Part shown: one piece after another, positions 18,645-27,184 of the stretch
Layout: every line of letters begins with the position of its first letter
How positions within the stretch are numbered: the stretch's first letter is position 1
Assembly (NCBI RefSeq): GCF_052065355.1
Contig: NZ_JBQHUF010000007.1
Location: 83,173 to 147,172, forward strand
Source of the DNA: Flavonifractor sp052065355
GTDB taxonomy: Bacteria; Bacillota; Clostridia; Oscillospirales; Oscillospiraceae
Reading direction: 5' to 3'
Length of the DNA stretch: 64,000 nucleotides
Program-made: the position numbers and the translations under genes
Notes under the pieces: generated by a model
Databases searched by the model: none
The model's input: the letters and a program-made list of their open reading frames with translations, nothing else
What the model was told of the DNA's origin: nothing

Positions 18645-19913
18645 ATGACCGAGATCATCGGCGTCCGCTTCAAGAGCGGAGGCAAACAGTATTATTTTGA
18701 CCCCCAGGGCCAGCAGGTGGCTGAGGGCCAGGGCGTCATCATCGAGACCTCCCGGGGCCTGGAGTACGGCGAGTGCGTCCAGAGCAACACCATGGTGGAG
18801 GACGAGGCGGTGGTGCAGCCCCTGCGCCCCCTGGTGCGCATCGCCACCCAGAAGGACCTGGATACGGTAGCCAAGAACCGGGAGAAGGAAAAGAAAGCCT
18901 TCACCATCTGCCAGGACAAGATCGCCGCCCACGGGCTGGACATGAAGCTGGTGGAGGTGGAGTACAATTTTGAGGGGAACAAGATCCTCTTCTTCTTCAC
19001 CAGCGAAGGCCGGGTGGACTTCCGTGCTCTGGTGAAGGATCTGGCCAGCGTGTTCCACGCCCGTATCGAGCTGCGGCAGATCGGCGTCCGAGACGAGGCG
19101 AAAATGCTGGGCGGCCTGGGCATCTGCGGCCGGCCCTTCTGCTGCTCCGGTTTTCTGGACGAGTTCCAGCCGGTGTCCATCAAGATGGCCAAGACTCAGA
19201 ACCTCTCCCTCAACCCCACCAAGATCTCGGGCACCTGCGGGCGGCTGATGTGCTGCCTGAAATATGAGCAGGACGCCTATGAGGACGCGGTCAAGCGGAT
19301 GCCCAAGAACGAGTCCTTTGTGGAGACCCCGGAGGGTGTGGGCACCGTGTCCCAGGTGAACCTGCTGAAGGAGACGGTGACCGTCCGGCTGGAGGACCAG
19401 CCCGAGACCCCCAAGTGCTTCCACAACTGCGAGATCTGCGTGGTGCGCAACGGCAAGGGCAAACGTCCGGAGGGCTACGTAGCCCCGCCGCCGGAGGAGC
19501 TGGCCAAGCTGCGGAAGGTCACCCCGGCAGAGGAGCCCAAGAGCCTGCTGGGCAGCCTGGACAATGCCCTCACTGACATAGGTGTTGCCGCCGCTCCTGA
19601 AGTACCTGAGGAGACCGGCGGCGAAACCGCCCCCAAGCGCCGGCGCAGCCGGGGCCGCCGGGGCGGCAGCAAGCCCGCGGGCGGTGAGGGTCAGCCCAAG
19701 CAGGAGCCGGCCAAACAGCAGCCCGCGCCCCAGCCCAGGCAGAAGGCCCCTAAGGCGGACAAGCCCAAGCCCGCACCTGAGCAGCAGGCCAAGCCCACTC
19801 CCGCACCCCAGGGGGAGCAGCAGCAGGCCGCGCCTGCTGGAGAAAAGAAGCGTCCCCGCCGGCGGTATCACCGCAAGCCCCGGGGAGACAAGCCCCAGAC
19901 ACCCGAAGCATAA
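18645..19913 (+). CDS. ricT: RicT/YaaT PSP1-domain protein with a disordered tail
   Basis: About 422 residues. The PSP1 core (1-280) contains the two cysteine clusters CGRPFCC (161-167) and CGRLMCC (198-204), which in B. subtilis RicT bind an iron-sulfur cluster in the Y-complex controlling RNase Y, competence and sporulation. From about 285 to the end the protein is low-complexity, rich in Pro, Lys, Gln and Ala with an RRRSRGRRGG patch and a basic terminus (RPRRRYHRKPRG). Such a tail is much longer than in B. subtilis and may bind RNA. The start ATG 18645 follows GGAGG. Confidence 0.93.
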   Translation: MTEIIGVRFKSGGKQYYFDPQGQQVAEGQGVIIETSRGLEYGECVQSNTMVEDEAVVQPLRPLVRIATQKDLDTVAKNREKEKKAFTICQDKIAAHGLDMKLVEVEYNFEGNKILFFFTSEGRVDFRALVKDLASVFHARIELRQIGVRDEAKMLGGLGICGRPFCCSGFLDEFQPVSIKMAKTQNLSLNPTKISGTCGRLMCCLKYEQDAYEDAVKRMPKNESFVETPEGVGTVSQVNLLKETVTVRLEDQPETPKCFHNCEICVVRNGKGKRPEGYVAPPPEELAKLRKVTPAEEPKSLLGSLDNALTDIGVAAAPEVPEETGGETAPKRRRSRGRRGGSKPAGGEGQPKQEPAKQQPAPQPRQKAPKADKPKPAPEQQAKPTPAPQGEQQQAAPAGEKKRPRRRYHRKPRGDKPQTPEA

Positions 19914-19917
19914 GCAA

Positions 19918-19946
19918 ACGGGCGGCCATTCGGCCGCCCGTTTTTT
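19918..19946. terminator. Terminator after ricT
   Basis: A 10-bp stem (19918-19927 with 19932-19941) followed by six T. It is also positioned to end the convergent minus-strand gene that stops at 19951. Confidence 0.85.
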
Positions 19947-19950
19947 CTAT

Positions 19951-21249
19951 TCAGTCTGTCATTTTGGCATAGGGGTAGATGCGGTGCATCACGCTGTCGT
20001 CGTAGTGTGTATCCATATAGACCTCCCAGGCCTGGTCGGCGGGCTCTCCGGCGGCCCGGCTGCTGTACCGGGCCAGGGCCAGGGCGCTGACCGACATATT
20101 CACTGCCATGAAGAGAATCAGGACCCATACGGCGATCTTTCCCGCCCTGGGCGGGATCTTTGCCATCCACCGGGCCAGGACGGGATAGAGCCCCTTGAAC
20201 CAGGCCACAGCGGCAAAGCCCCAGAAGAAGCAGTACAGCAGGTTGATGCGGCCACCCAGGTTGAAGGGAATGGCGCTGTAGTCCCAGAACACGGTGCCGA
20301 ACACCAGCTCGGTAAATACGCTGCACAGGTACTCATATAGGCCGCCCAGCAGGGTGCCCGCCACGAAAAAGAAGCTGGCTGTCCGGTCCCGGTAGCGGTA
20401 GAGCATTAGGGTGGCCGCCGCCAGAGCCAGGCCCCACACGATGCTGAAGGGGCCCCACACCACACTGCTGCGGCTCATCCACCAGCCCAGCCGCACCCGG
20501 CAGAAAATGGTCTCGGCCAAATCGCCGCACACGCCGCCCACCAGGAAGAGGAGCATGATGCTGTAAAAGCTATTGCCCCGGAGGAAGGGGCTGGTTCTGT
20601 CCTTTTCCCGCCGGCGAATAAACTGTGCCTTGGGGTAGGACCGCTGGATCCGGCCCTCGGTGCGGCGGAGGATCCACTCTCCCATGCGGACAGACAGAGC
20701 AGCCAGGCGGTTATTCACCGCCTCCACCTGAGGCAGGGCGTCCCGGATGCCCATCAGGGTGAGGATGGTACCCAGGCCGTCCACCAGCAGCACCACCACC
20801 AGCACCAGCAGCAGGATATGGCTCAGCAGCGGCGGCAGCAGCCGGTACAAGGAGACCAGCAGCGGACTGATCCACTCCACGGCCACCAGGCCCAGCAGGC
20901 CCCACACGGCGGAGGCCCCGGCACAGATGTATCCGTCCAGATTAAAGCGGTAACGGCTGTAATCCCACCAGCGGGTATGAGTAGCCCGCTCCAGCAGGTG
21001 TCCGGCCACCCACTCCACCACGGTGGCGCCCACGGCGCAGCCCAGGAAGAGGAAGAAATATTGGCCCCGCAGTTCCCACAGGCCCCAGGTAAGTACCGCT
21101 CCTGTCAGGCCGTAGGAGATACACAGGGGGCCGAACAGTACGCTGCGGTCCACGTACCGCCTCTGCCGCAGGGCGGCAAAGGCGGTCTCCAGCACCCAGC
21201 CCAGCAGGCCGTAGCAGAAGAACAGCCAGAGCATCGGATAGAGCGCCAC
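19951..21249 (-). CDS. Putative ABC-transporter permease-like membrane protein, tandem duplication
   Basis: A 432-residue polytopic protein made of two related halves. Each has a G-x-x-x-E-(T/T)xF motif after the first helix (FCYGLLGWVLETAFAALR at about 12-29; LVGGVCGDLAETIFCRVR at about 235-252), then a WGP/FGP helix. Each half later has WDY followed by FNL(D/G)G. This matches the 'putative ABC-transporter type IV' family (COG4905-like), whose function is unknown. No ATPase gene is adjacent, so transport is only a family label. Terminated by the hairpin shared with ricT. Confidence 0.75.
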   Translation of the reverse strand: MALYPMLWLFFCYGLLGWVLETAFAALRQRRYVDRSVLFGPLCISYGLTGAVLTWGLWELRGQYFFLFLGCAVGATVVEWVAGHLLERATHTRWWDYSRYRFNLDGYICAGASAVWGLLGLVAVEWISPLLVSLYRLLPPLLSHILLLVLVVVLLVDGLGTILTLMGIRDALPQVEAVNNRLAALSVRMGEWILRRTEGRIQRSYPKAQFIRRREKDRTSPFLRGNSFYSIMLLFLVGGVCGDLAETIFCRVRLGWWMSRSSVVWGPFSIVWGLALAAATLMLYRYRDRTASFFFVAGTLLGGLYEYLCSVFTELVFGTVFWDYSAIPFNLGGRINLLYCFFWGFAAVAWFKGLYPVLARWMAKIPPRAGKIAVWVLILFMAVNMSVSALALARYSSRAAGEPADQAWEVYMDTHYDDSVMHRIYPYAKMTD

Positions 21250-21355
21250 AGTCCATCCACCTTTCCTTCTAAAGATTCGGATTGTATCTTACCGCATTTT
21301 CAATTAAAATACAATGAGAATGTGCTTCGCCCCAGAGGCGAGAAGGAGTATTTTC

Positions 21356-21919
21356 ATGTCAGAATTTGAAAAAATGATCTCCGGGCAACTATACAACGCC
21401 GAGGTGCCCCAGCTGCGGGAGCTGCGCCTGCGGGCGGCTCTGCTGTGCCATCAGCTGGAACAGCTCTCCCCCGCTGAGGAGGAGACGCGGATCGCCCTGC
21501 TGCGGGAGCTGCTGGGGTCTGTGAAGGGTTCCCTCACCGTCAATCCCGGCTTCCGCTGCGACTACGGCAGCAACATCACCGTAGGCGACAACTTTTACGC
21601 CAACTACAACTGCGTCATACTGGACTGCGCCCCGGTGACTTTTGGGGATAATGTGCTGATCGGGCCCAACTGCAGCTTCTATGCCGCCGGACATCCCCTG
21701 GACGCCGCCACCCGCAGCAGCGGCCTGGAGTTTGCCAAGCCCATCACCGTGGGAAACGATGTGTGGTTCGGCGGCAGCGTGACGGTGCTGCCGGGTGTGA
21801 CCATCAGGGACGGCTGTGTCATCGGCGCGGGCAGCGTGGTGACCCGGGACATCCCCGCCGGCATGGTGGCGGTGGGCAATCCCTGCCGGCCCATCAAGCC
21901 GGCAGAGGAGCGGAAGTGA
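21356..21919 (+). CDS. Sugar O-acetyltransferase (maltose/galactoside acetyltransferase family)
   Basis: About 187 residues with an N-terminal mac-type helix (SEFEKMISGQLYNAEVPQLRELRLRAALLCHQL) and a left-handed beta-helix of hexapeptide repeats. These repeats include NPGFRCDYGSNITVGDNFYANYNCVILD, the catalytic histidine in AAGHPLDAATR, and the family-end GAGSVVTRDIPAGMVAVGNPCRP. It transfers acetyl from acetyl-CoA to a sugar hydroxyl; the sugar cannot be told. ATG 21356 follows AAGGAG at good spacing. Four bases separate it from the MATE gene, suggesting co-transcription. Confidence 0.92.
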   Translation: MSEFEKMISGQLYNAEVPQLRELRLRAALLCHQLEQLSPAEEETRIALLRELLGSVKGSLTVNPGFRCDYGSNITVGDNFYANYNCVILDCAPVTFGDNVLIGPNCSFYAAGHPLDAATRSSGLEFAKPITVGNDVWFGGSVTVLPGVTIRDGCVIGAGSVVTRDIPAGMVAVGNPCRPIKPAEERK

Positions 21920-21923
21920 GCCT

Positions 21924-23261
21924 ATGAGGACCCAAAGCCTCACCCGAGGCAACATTCTGACCGCTCTGATCTCCTTCGCTGTCCCTGTACTGCTGGCCCT
22001 CCTTCTTCAGGCCGCCTACGGCGCCGCCGACCTGATCATCGTAGGACGGTTCGCCGGTACCCTGGAGCAGTCGGGCGTGGCCTCAGGCAGCCAGCTGTTC
22101 AATACCGTCACCATGGTCATCACCGGCCTCACCATGGGCGTCACCGTCTTTGTGGGCAACGCCATCGGCGCGGGCAAGCGGACCCTGGCGGGAAAGGCCA
22201 TCGGCACCGGCATCGTGATCTTTGCCGTGGTGGCGATACTGGTCACCGCCTTTACCGCACCCAGCAGCCGGGTCCTGGCGTCCATGCTCCACGCGCCGGA
22301 GGAGGCCTTTTCTCAAACCAGCGACTACATCCGCATCTGCGGCATGGGTACCGTATTCATCGTGGCCTACAACGTCATCGGCGCGGTTTTCCGGGGCATC
22401 GGGGACTCCCGCACGCCTCTGCTCACTGTGGCTATTGCCTGCGTCATCAACATCGTGGGAGATCTGGTTCTGGTAGCCGGCTTCGATATGGGGGCAGCGG
22501 GCGCCGCCATTGCCACTGTGGGAGCTCAGGCCGTCAGCGTTTTATGCTCCCTGCTCCTCATCCGCAGGAGGCCCCTCCCCTTTTCCTTCTCCCTGTCCTG
22601 CCTCCGGCCTGACGGCGTCTGCGTCAAAGGCATCCTGCGGGTGGGCACTCCCATCGCCCTCCAGGAGCTGCTGGTACAGTTCTCCTTTCTCTTCATCCAG
22701 GTCATCGTCAACGGCATGGGCGTGACCGAGTCCGCCGCCGTGGGGGTGGCGGAAAAGGTCTGTGTCTTTCTGATGCTGGTCTCCTCGGCCTACATGCAGT
22801 CCATCTCCGCCTTTGTGGCACAGAACAACGGCGCGGGACGGGCGGACCGCTCCCGCAAGGCCCTGTTTTACGGCATCCGCACCGCCCTGATGGCCGGTCT
22901 GGCCATGAGCGCCCTGGCCTTCTTCGGCGGCTCCGCCCTGTCCGCTGTTTTCTCCAGCGACCCAGCCGTTATCCAAGCCGCCCACCAGTACCTGAAGGCC
23001 TACGGCATCGACTGCATCCTTACCGCCGTGCTCTTCTGCTTTCTGGGCTACTTTAACGGCTGCGGCCGGACCATGTTCGTCATGTTCCAGGGCATTGTGG
23101 GTGCCTTCTGTGTCCGTATCCCGGTGGTGTGGCTGATCAGCCATCTGGAGGGAGCCACCTTGTTTCAGATTGGTCTCGCCACCCCCACCTCCTCAGTGGT
23201 GCAGATCATCCTGTGTATCATTGCCTACCGTGTGTATCAAAAAAAGCGGTCTGTTCTATGA
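21924..23261 (+). CDS. MATE-family multidrug/Na+ antiporter
   Basis: A 445-residue protein with about 12 hydrophobic helices. The typical N-terminal stretch (RGNILTALISFAVPVLLALLLQAAYGAADLIIVGRFAG) and the second-half repeat (GTPIALQELLVQFSFLFIQVIVNGMG) are clear. It exports cationic compounds in exchange for Na+ or H+, but the substrate is unknown. The stop codon (23259-23261) sits inside the loop of the terminator hairpin, so the last codons form the upstream arm. Coupled to the acetyltransferase gene. Confidence 0.93.
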   Translation: MRTQSLTRGNILTALISFAVPVLLALLLQAAYGAADLIIVGRFAGTLEQSGVASGSQLFNTVTMVITGLTMGVTVFVGNAIGAGKRTLAGKAIGTGIVIFAVVAILVTAFTAPSSRVLASMLHAPEEAFSQTSDYIRICGMGTVFIVAYNVIGAVFRGIGDSRTPLLTVAIACVINIVGDLVLVAGFDMGAAGAAIATVGAQAVSVLCSLLLIRRRPLPFSFSLSCLRPDGVCVKGILRVGTPIALQELLVQFSFLFIQVIVNGMGVTESAAVGVAEKVCVFLMLVSSAYMQSISAFVAQNNGAGRADRSRKALFYGIRTALMAGLAMSALAFFGGSALSAVFSSDPAVIQAAHQYLKAYGIDCILTAVLFCFLGYFNGCGRTMFVMFQGIVGAFCVRIPVVWLISHLEGATLFQIGLATPTSSVVQIILCIIAYRVYQKKRSVL

Positions 23262-23278
23262 GAACAGACCGCTTTTTC
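23243..23278. terminator. Terminator overlapping the end of the MATE gene
   Basis: A long stem (23243-23257 with 23261-23275) around the loop ATG, followed by T-rich sequence on the plus strand and flanked by A on the other side. It also serves the convergent flavodoxin gene. The MATE stop codon is within the loop and the first base of the downstream arm. Confidence 0.85.
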
Positions 23279-23285
23279 TTTTGCT

Positions 23286-23792
23286 TTATACGCTCATGGC
23301 CTCCCGGGCGAAGTCCGCCGCCTGGGCCAGGTCGGCCTGGTCCGGGTGGGTCAGGGCCAGGTCAAAGGCCTTAATCATGGATTCCAGCTTTCCGTCGCCG
23401 GGCTTCTCCTTCAGCTGTGCCTCATACCGGGTACGGACAGCCTGGGGCATCTTGCCGGTGCAGAAGAAGGTGCTCACCACCTGGTTGCCCTGGGGCACCT
23501 CCGCCTTGAACCGCTCCGCCAGGGAGGCGAAGTACAGCTCAGAGATGCCGAAGCCGGCGGTGCCGAACAGAGCCACCCGCTTGCCGTGGAGCCCCTGTAA
23601 AAACTCCTTCATCTCCGCCGTGCAGGTGCCCTTGTCCGTCCAGGACCCGGCAAACACCAGCTCCGCCTTGTCCACGTTCTGGGGCGGCTGGCCGTATGCT
23701 ACGATCTCGTGTCCCCCGCAGGCTTCCTTGATGGCCTCAGCCACCTGGGCGGTGTTACCGGTAGCGCTGGAAAAAACAATTGCGATTCTCAT
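23286..23792 (-). CDS. Flavodoxin-family protein
   Basis: About 168 residues with a flavodoxin-like FMN phosphate loop at the N-terminus (MRIAIVFSSATGNTAQVAEAI). It also has the middle VFAGSWTDKGTCTAEMKEFLQGL and a KRVALFGTAGFG segment, as in the flavodoxin-like 'BilS' group of gut Firmicutes. It probably carries electrons; the partner is unknown. The ATG at 23792 follows GAGGAG. rnhA lies directly upstream (10 bases). Confidence 0.82.
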   Translation of the reverse strand: MRIAIVFSSATGNTAQVAEAIKEACGGHEIVAYGQPPQNVDKAELVFAGSWTDKGTCTAEMKEFLQGLHGKRVALFGTAGFGISELYFASLAERFKAEVPQGNQVVSTFFCTGKMPQAVRTRYEAQLKEKPGDGKLESMIKAFDLALTHPDQADLAQAADFAREAMSV

Positions 23793-23802
23793 AGGATTCT
23801 CC

Positions 23803-24240
23803 TCATTTGTATTTGCGGCTCTCCGCCACCGCCAGCTCGTCACAGCGGTTATTATACGGATTATCCGCGTGGCCCTTGACCCAGTGGAGGCGGACGGTGT
23901 GATACTCGCACAGGGTCAGCAGCTTGTCCCACAGGTCGGGGTTCAGGGCAGGCTTCTTGTCCCCCTTCACCCAGCCACGGGCTTTCCAGCCCTTGGCCCA
24001 GCCCTTCTCCAGGGCGTCAATGACGTACTTGGAGTCGGAGTAGAGCTCCACGATGCAAGGCTCCTTCAGCGCCGACAGGGCGGTGATCACTCCGGTCAGT
24101 TCCATGCGGTTGTTGGTGGTGTGGGCCTCCCCGCCGGAGAGCTCCTTTTTGAACTCCCCGTATTGCAAAATGGCCCCCCACCCGCCGGGGCCGGGATTGC
24201 CGGAACAGGCCCCGTCGGTATAAATGGTGACTGTTTTCAT
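23803..24240 (-). CDS. rnhA: Ribonuclease HI
   Basis: A 145-residue RNase H that degrades the RNA strand of RNA-DNA hybrids (R-loops, Okazaki primers). The catalytic carboxylates are visible: D9 in YTDGACSGNPGPGGW, E47 in NNRMELTG, D69 in YSDSKYVIDAL, and a C-terminal D in NNRCDELA. HWVKGHADNPYNN is the conserved His-containing loop. It lies between a SHOCT protein and the flavodoxin in a small operon behind gyrA. Confidence 0.96.
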   Translation of the reverse strand: MKTVTIYTDGACSGNPGPGGWGAILQYGEFKKELSGGEAHTTNNRMELTGVITALSALKEPCIVELYSDSKYVIDALEKGWAKGWKARGWVKGDKKPALNPDLWDKLLTLCEYHTVRLHWVKGHADNPYNNRCDELAVAESRKYK

Positions 24241-24250
24241 GCTTCTCCTC

Positions 24251-24607
24251 TTACAGCTCCTTCAGGATCTCCTGCCGCTTCTGCTCATACTCCTCAGTGG
24301 TGATCAGCCGCTGGTCGTACAGGGACTGGAGCTGGCGCAGGCGCTCCTCGGGACTGGCCCCGGCAGCGGAAGGGTTTTCCCCATTCTCGTCCTCAATGTG
24401 GATTTCGGGGCCCACATAGCCCTTGCCGAAGGCCTGGTAGAGATTGACGCCGGTGATGCCCACGGCAATAAGGGTCCACAGGATGCCGAAGGGCCCGAAG
24501 GTCGGGATCACTACAAAAACACCGATACCAACAAAGATACAGCCCATCACGCCGCCCAAAATAGCGGCGGGCTTGCTGGGGCGGTAAGTCACCCGTCTTT
24601 TCCGCAT
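24251..24607 (-). CDS. SHOCT-domain membrane protein
   Basis: A 118-residue protein with a basic N-terminus, two hydrophobic segments (about 15-37 and 39-58), a linker, and a C-terminal SHOCT motif (SPEERLRQLQSLYDQRLITTEEYEQKRQEILKEL). SHOCT motifs are short helical oligomerisation or targeting modules without a known enzymatic role. It follows gyrA by three bases on the same strand and precedes rnhA, so it is probably read through from the gyrase operon. Function unknown. Confidence 0.85.
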   Translation of the reverse strand: MRKRRVTYRPSKPAAILGGVMGCIFVGIGVFVVIPTFGPFGILWTLIAVGITGVNLYQAFGKGYVGPEIHIEDENGENPSAAGASPEERLRQLQSLYDQRLITTEEYEQKRQEILKEL

Positions 24608-24610
24608 GGC

Positions 24611-27124
24611 TTATCCCTCCTTGTTTTCCACATCAACCGTCTCCGGTGTGGATTCCTCCTCGTCGTCCCGATCGGTGAGGGCCAGGGAGATCACCCGGTC
24701 ACCCTCCTCCTTGAAGCGCATGACGATAACGCCCTGGGTGGAGCGGCCCGCAATGCGGATGTTGTCCACATGGGTGCGGATCAGCGTACCGCTCTGGGTG
24801 ACCAGCAGCAGGTCCTCGCTGCCGTCCACCACCTTGATGCCTACCACGGCACCGGTCTTCTCGGTGACCATGTAGTTGCGGATACCCAGGCCGCCGCGGT
24901 TGGTGATACGGTAGTCCTCCACCGGGGTGCGCTTGCCGTAACCGTTCTCCGTAATGGACAGCACGCAGCGGCCGGCGGTGGCACGGGCGGCGCCCACCAC
25001 ATAGTCGCCGTCCCGCAGGCGGATGCCCCGGACGCCCACGGCGGTACGGCCCATGGGCCGCACGTCGTTCTCGTCAAAGCAGACGGCCTGGCCGTCGTGG
25101 GTGGCAATCAGAATTTTCTTGGTGCCGTCGGTCTCCCGGACGGTAATGAGCTCGTCGCCCTCCTCCAGGGTGAGCACCCGCAGGCCGTTGTTGCGCAGGT
25201 TCTTCAGCGCCGACACGGACAGGCGCTTTACCGTGCCGTTGCGGGTCACCATCACCAGATAGCGGTCCTCGCTCTCGATATCCCGGGTGTGGATCATGGC
25301 GGACACCTTCTCGCCCTGCTCCACCTGGAGGATATTGATCAGGTTGGTGCCCCGGGCGGTGCGGCCGGACTCGGGGATCTGATAGCCCTTCTTGCGGAAC
25401 ACACGGCCCCGGTCGGTGAAGAAGAGGATATAGTCGTGGGTGGAGGCGGTGAACACGGTGTTCACGTAGTCCTCCTCCTTGGTGGCCATACCCTTTCTGC
25501 CCTGGCCGCCCTTGCCCTGGGCGGCATACTCGCTGGCGGCGGTGCGCTTGATGTAGCCTCCGTCGGTGAGGGTAAAGACGCACTCCTCCTCCTCAATGAG
25601 GTCCTCGATGTCGATCTCGTCCTCCACGTCCTGGATCTCGGTGACCCGGTCGTCGCCGTACTTGTCCCGGATGGCGGTGAGCTCGTCCTTCAGCACGCCA
25701 CGGATCATCTCTTCGCTGGCAAGCAGCTCATTGTAGTAGGCGATGCGCTCCTCCAGCTCCTTGTACTCGTTCTCCAGCTTCTCCTTTTCCAGGCCCTGGA
25801 GGCGCTTGAGCTGCATGTCCAGAATGGCCTGGGCCTGGACGTCGTCCAGCCCGAACCGGGCCATCAGGTTTTCCTTGGCGTTGTCGTAGCTCTCCCGGAT
25901 GGTCTTGATGACCGCGTCGATATTCTCCTCGGCGATGAGCAGGCCTTCCAGCAGGTGGGCCCGCTCCTGAGCCTTCTTCAGGTCGTACTTGGTACGGCGG
26001 ACGATGATCTCCTCCTGGAAGGCGATGTACTCGTCCAGAATGTGCCGCAGGGAGAGGATCTTGGGCTGGGACTGGTCGTCCACCAGAGCCAGCATATTGA
26101 TGGCGAAGGTGGTCTGGAGCTGGGTCTGGGCAAACAGGCGGTTGAGCACCACCTGGGGATTGGCGTCCCGCTTCAGCTCAATGACCACCCGCATGCCGTT
26201 GCGGTCGGATTCGTCCCGGATGTCGGAGATACCCTCCAGACGCTTGTCCTCCACCTGGTCGGCCATGTTCTTAATGAGCATGCGCTTGTTGACCTGGTAG
26301 GGGATCTCGGTCACAATGATGCGGGTGCGGTTCTGGCCGAACTCCTCAAACTCGGTGCGGGCCCGGACGCACACACGGCCGCGGCCGGTGGCGTAGGCGG
26401 CCCTAATGCCGGAGCGGCCCATGATGATGCCCTTGGTTGGGAAATCGGGGCCCTTCACATGCTCCATCAGGTCGCCCAGGGTGGCGTTGGGATCGTCCAG
26501 CACGCAGATGGCGGCGTCAATGACCTCCCGCAGGTTGTGGGGCGGGATGTTGGTGGCCATGCCTACGGCGATACCCGCCGAGCCGTTCACCAGCAGGTTG
26601 GGGAACCGGCTGGGGAGCACACGGGGCTCCTTCCGGGTCTCGTCAAAGTTGGGGTCCCAGTCCACCGTGTCCTTTTCGATGTCCCGGAGCATCTCGTCGG
26701 AAATGCGGGACATGCGGGCCTCGGTGTAACGGTAGGCGGCCGGGGGATCGCCGTCGATGGAGCCGAAGTTGCCGTGGCCGTCCACCAGGGGATAGCGCAT
26801 GGAGAAGTCCTGGGCCAGACGGACCAGGGCGTCGTACACGCTGGCGTCGCCGTGGGGGTGATACCGGCCCAGCACGTCGCCCACGCAGGTGGCCGATTTC
26901 TTGAAGGGCTTGTCCGCCGTCAGGTTATCCTCGTACATGGCGTACAGGATGCGGCGGTGTACGGGCTTCAGGCCGTCCCGCACGTCGGGCAGGGCGCGGC
27001 CCTTGATGACGCTCATGGCGTACTCGATATAGGACTGCTCCATCTCATGCACCAGGGGCGCGGTGACGATGGTCTGGTCCGGGTACCGGATCTCCTCCGG
27101 ATCATACTGTGGCTTTTTGCTCAT
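24611..27124 (-). CDS. gyrA: DNA gyrase subunit A
   Basis: An 837-residue breakage-reunion subunit. The active-site tyrosine is Y143 in AAYRYTEARM, and a GyrA-box region (QGKGGQGRKG) begins the C-terminal DNA-wrapping domain with its repeated beta-pinwheel blades. The quinolone-determining loop reads HPHGDASVYD. The residue equivalent to E. coli Ser83 is Ala104; Asp108 is kept. The ATG at 27124 is chosen for its GAGAGG site and family N-terminus. The C-terminus is acidic (TDRDDEEESTPE). It follows gyrB by 60 bases with a hairpin between. Confidence 0.97.
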   Translation of the reverse strand: MSKKPQYDPEEIRYPDQTIVTAPLVHEMEQSYIEYAMSVIKGRALPDVRDGLKPVHRRILYAMYEDNLTADKPFKKSATCVGDVLGRYHPHGDASVYDALVRLAQDFSMRYPLVDGHGNFGSIDGDPPAAYRYTEARMSRISDEMLRDIEKDTVDWDPNFDETRKEPRVLPSRFPNLLVNGSAGIAVGMATNIPPHNLREVIDAAICVLDDPNATLGDLMEHVKGPDFPTKGIIMGRSGIRAAYATGRGRVCVRARTEFEEFGQNRTRIIVTEIPYQVNKRMLIKNMADQVEDKRLEGISDIRDESDRNGMRVVIELKRDANPQVVLNRLFAQTQLQTTFAINMLALVDDQSQPKILSLRHILDEYIAFQEEIIVRRTKYDLKKAQERAHLLEGLLIAEENIDAVIKTIRESYDNAKENLMARFGLDDVQAQAILDMQLKRLQGLEKEKLENEYKELEERIAYYNELLASEEMIRGVLKDELTAIRDKYGDDRVTEIQDVEDEIDIEDLIEEEECVFTLTDGGYIKRTAASEYAAQGKGGQGRKGMATKEEDYVNTVFTASTHDYILFFTDRGRVFRKKGYQIPESGRTARGTNLINILQVEQGEKVSAMIHTRDIESEDRYLVMVTRNGTVKRLSVSALKNLRNNGLRVLTLEEGDELITVRETDGTKKILIATHDGQAVCFDENDVRPMGRTAVGVRGIRLRDGDYVVGAARATAGRCVLSITENGYGKRTPVEDYRITNRGGLGIRNYMVTEKTGAVVGIKVVDGSEDLLLVTQSGTLIRTHVDNIRIAGRSTQGVIVMRFKEEGDRVISLALTDRDDEEESTPETVDVENKEG

Positions 27125-27158
27125 GCTGATGCCTCTCAATCTTTATGATAGGGTCAAA

Positions 27159-27184
27159 GGCGGGGCGTCGGAGACGCCGCCCCC
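27159..27184 (-). repeat. Hairpin between gyrB and gyrA
   Basis: GGCGTC/GACGCC arms (27164-27169 with 27173-27178) with further GC pairs outside. No U tract follows on the minus strand, so it is likely an mRNA structure or palindromic repeat rather than a terminator. Confidence 0.5.

Noticed and set aside
24224..27148. A 974-codon open frame antisense to gyrA
   Set aside because: It is a shadow of gyrA in GC-rich DNA: composition is dominated by Gly, His, Leu, Val and Asp repeats and it has no ribosome site or family motif.
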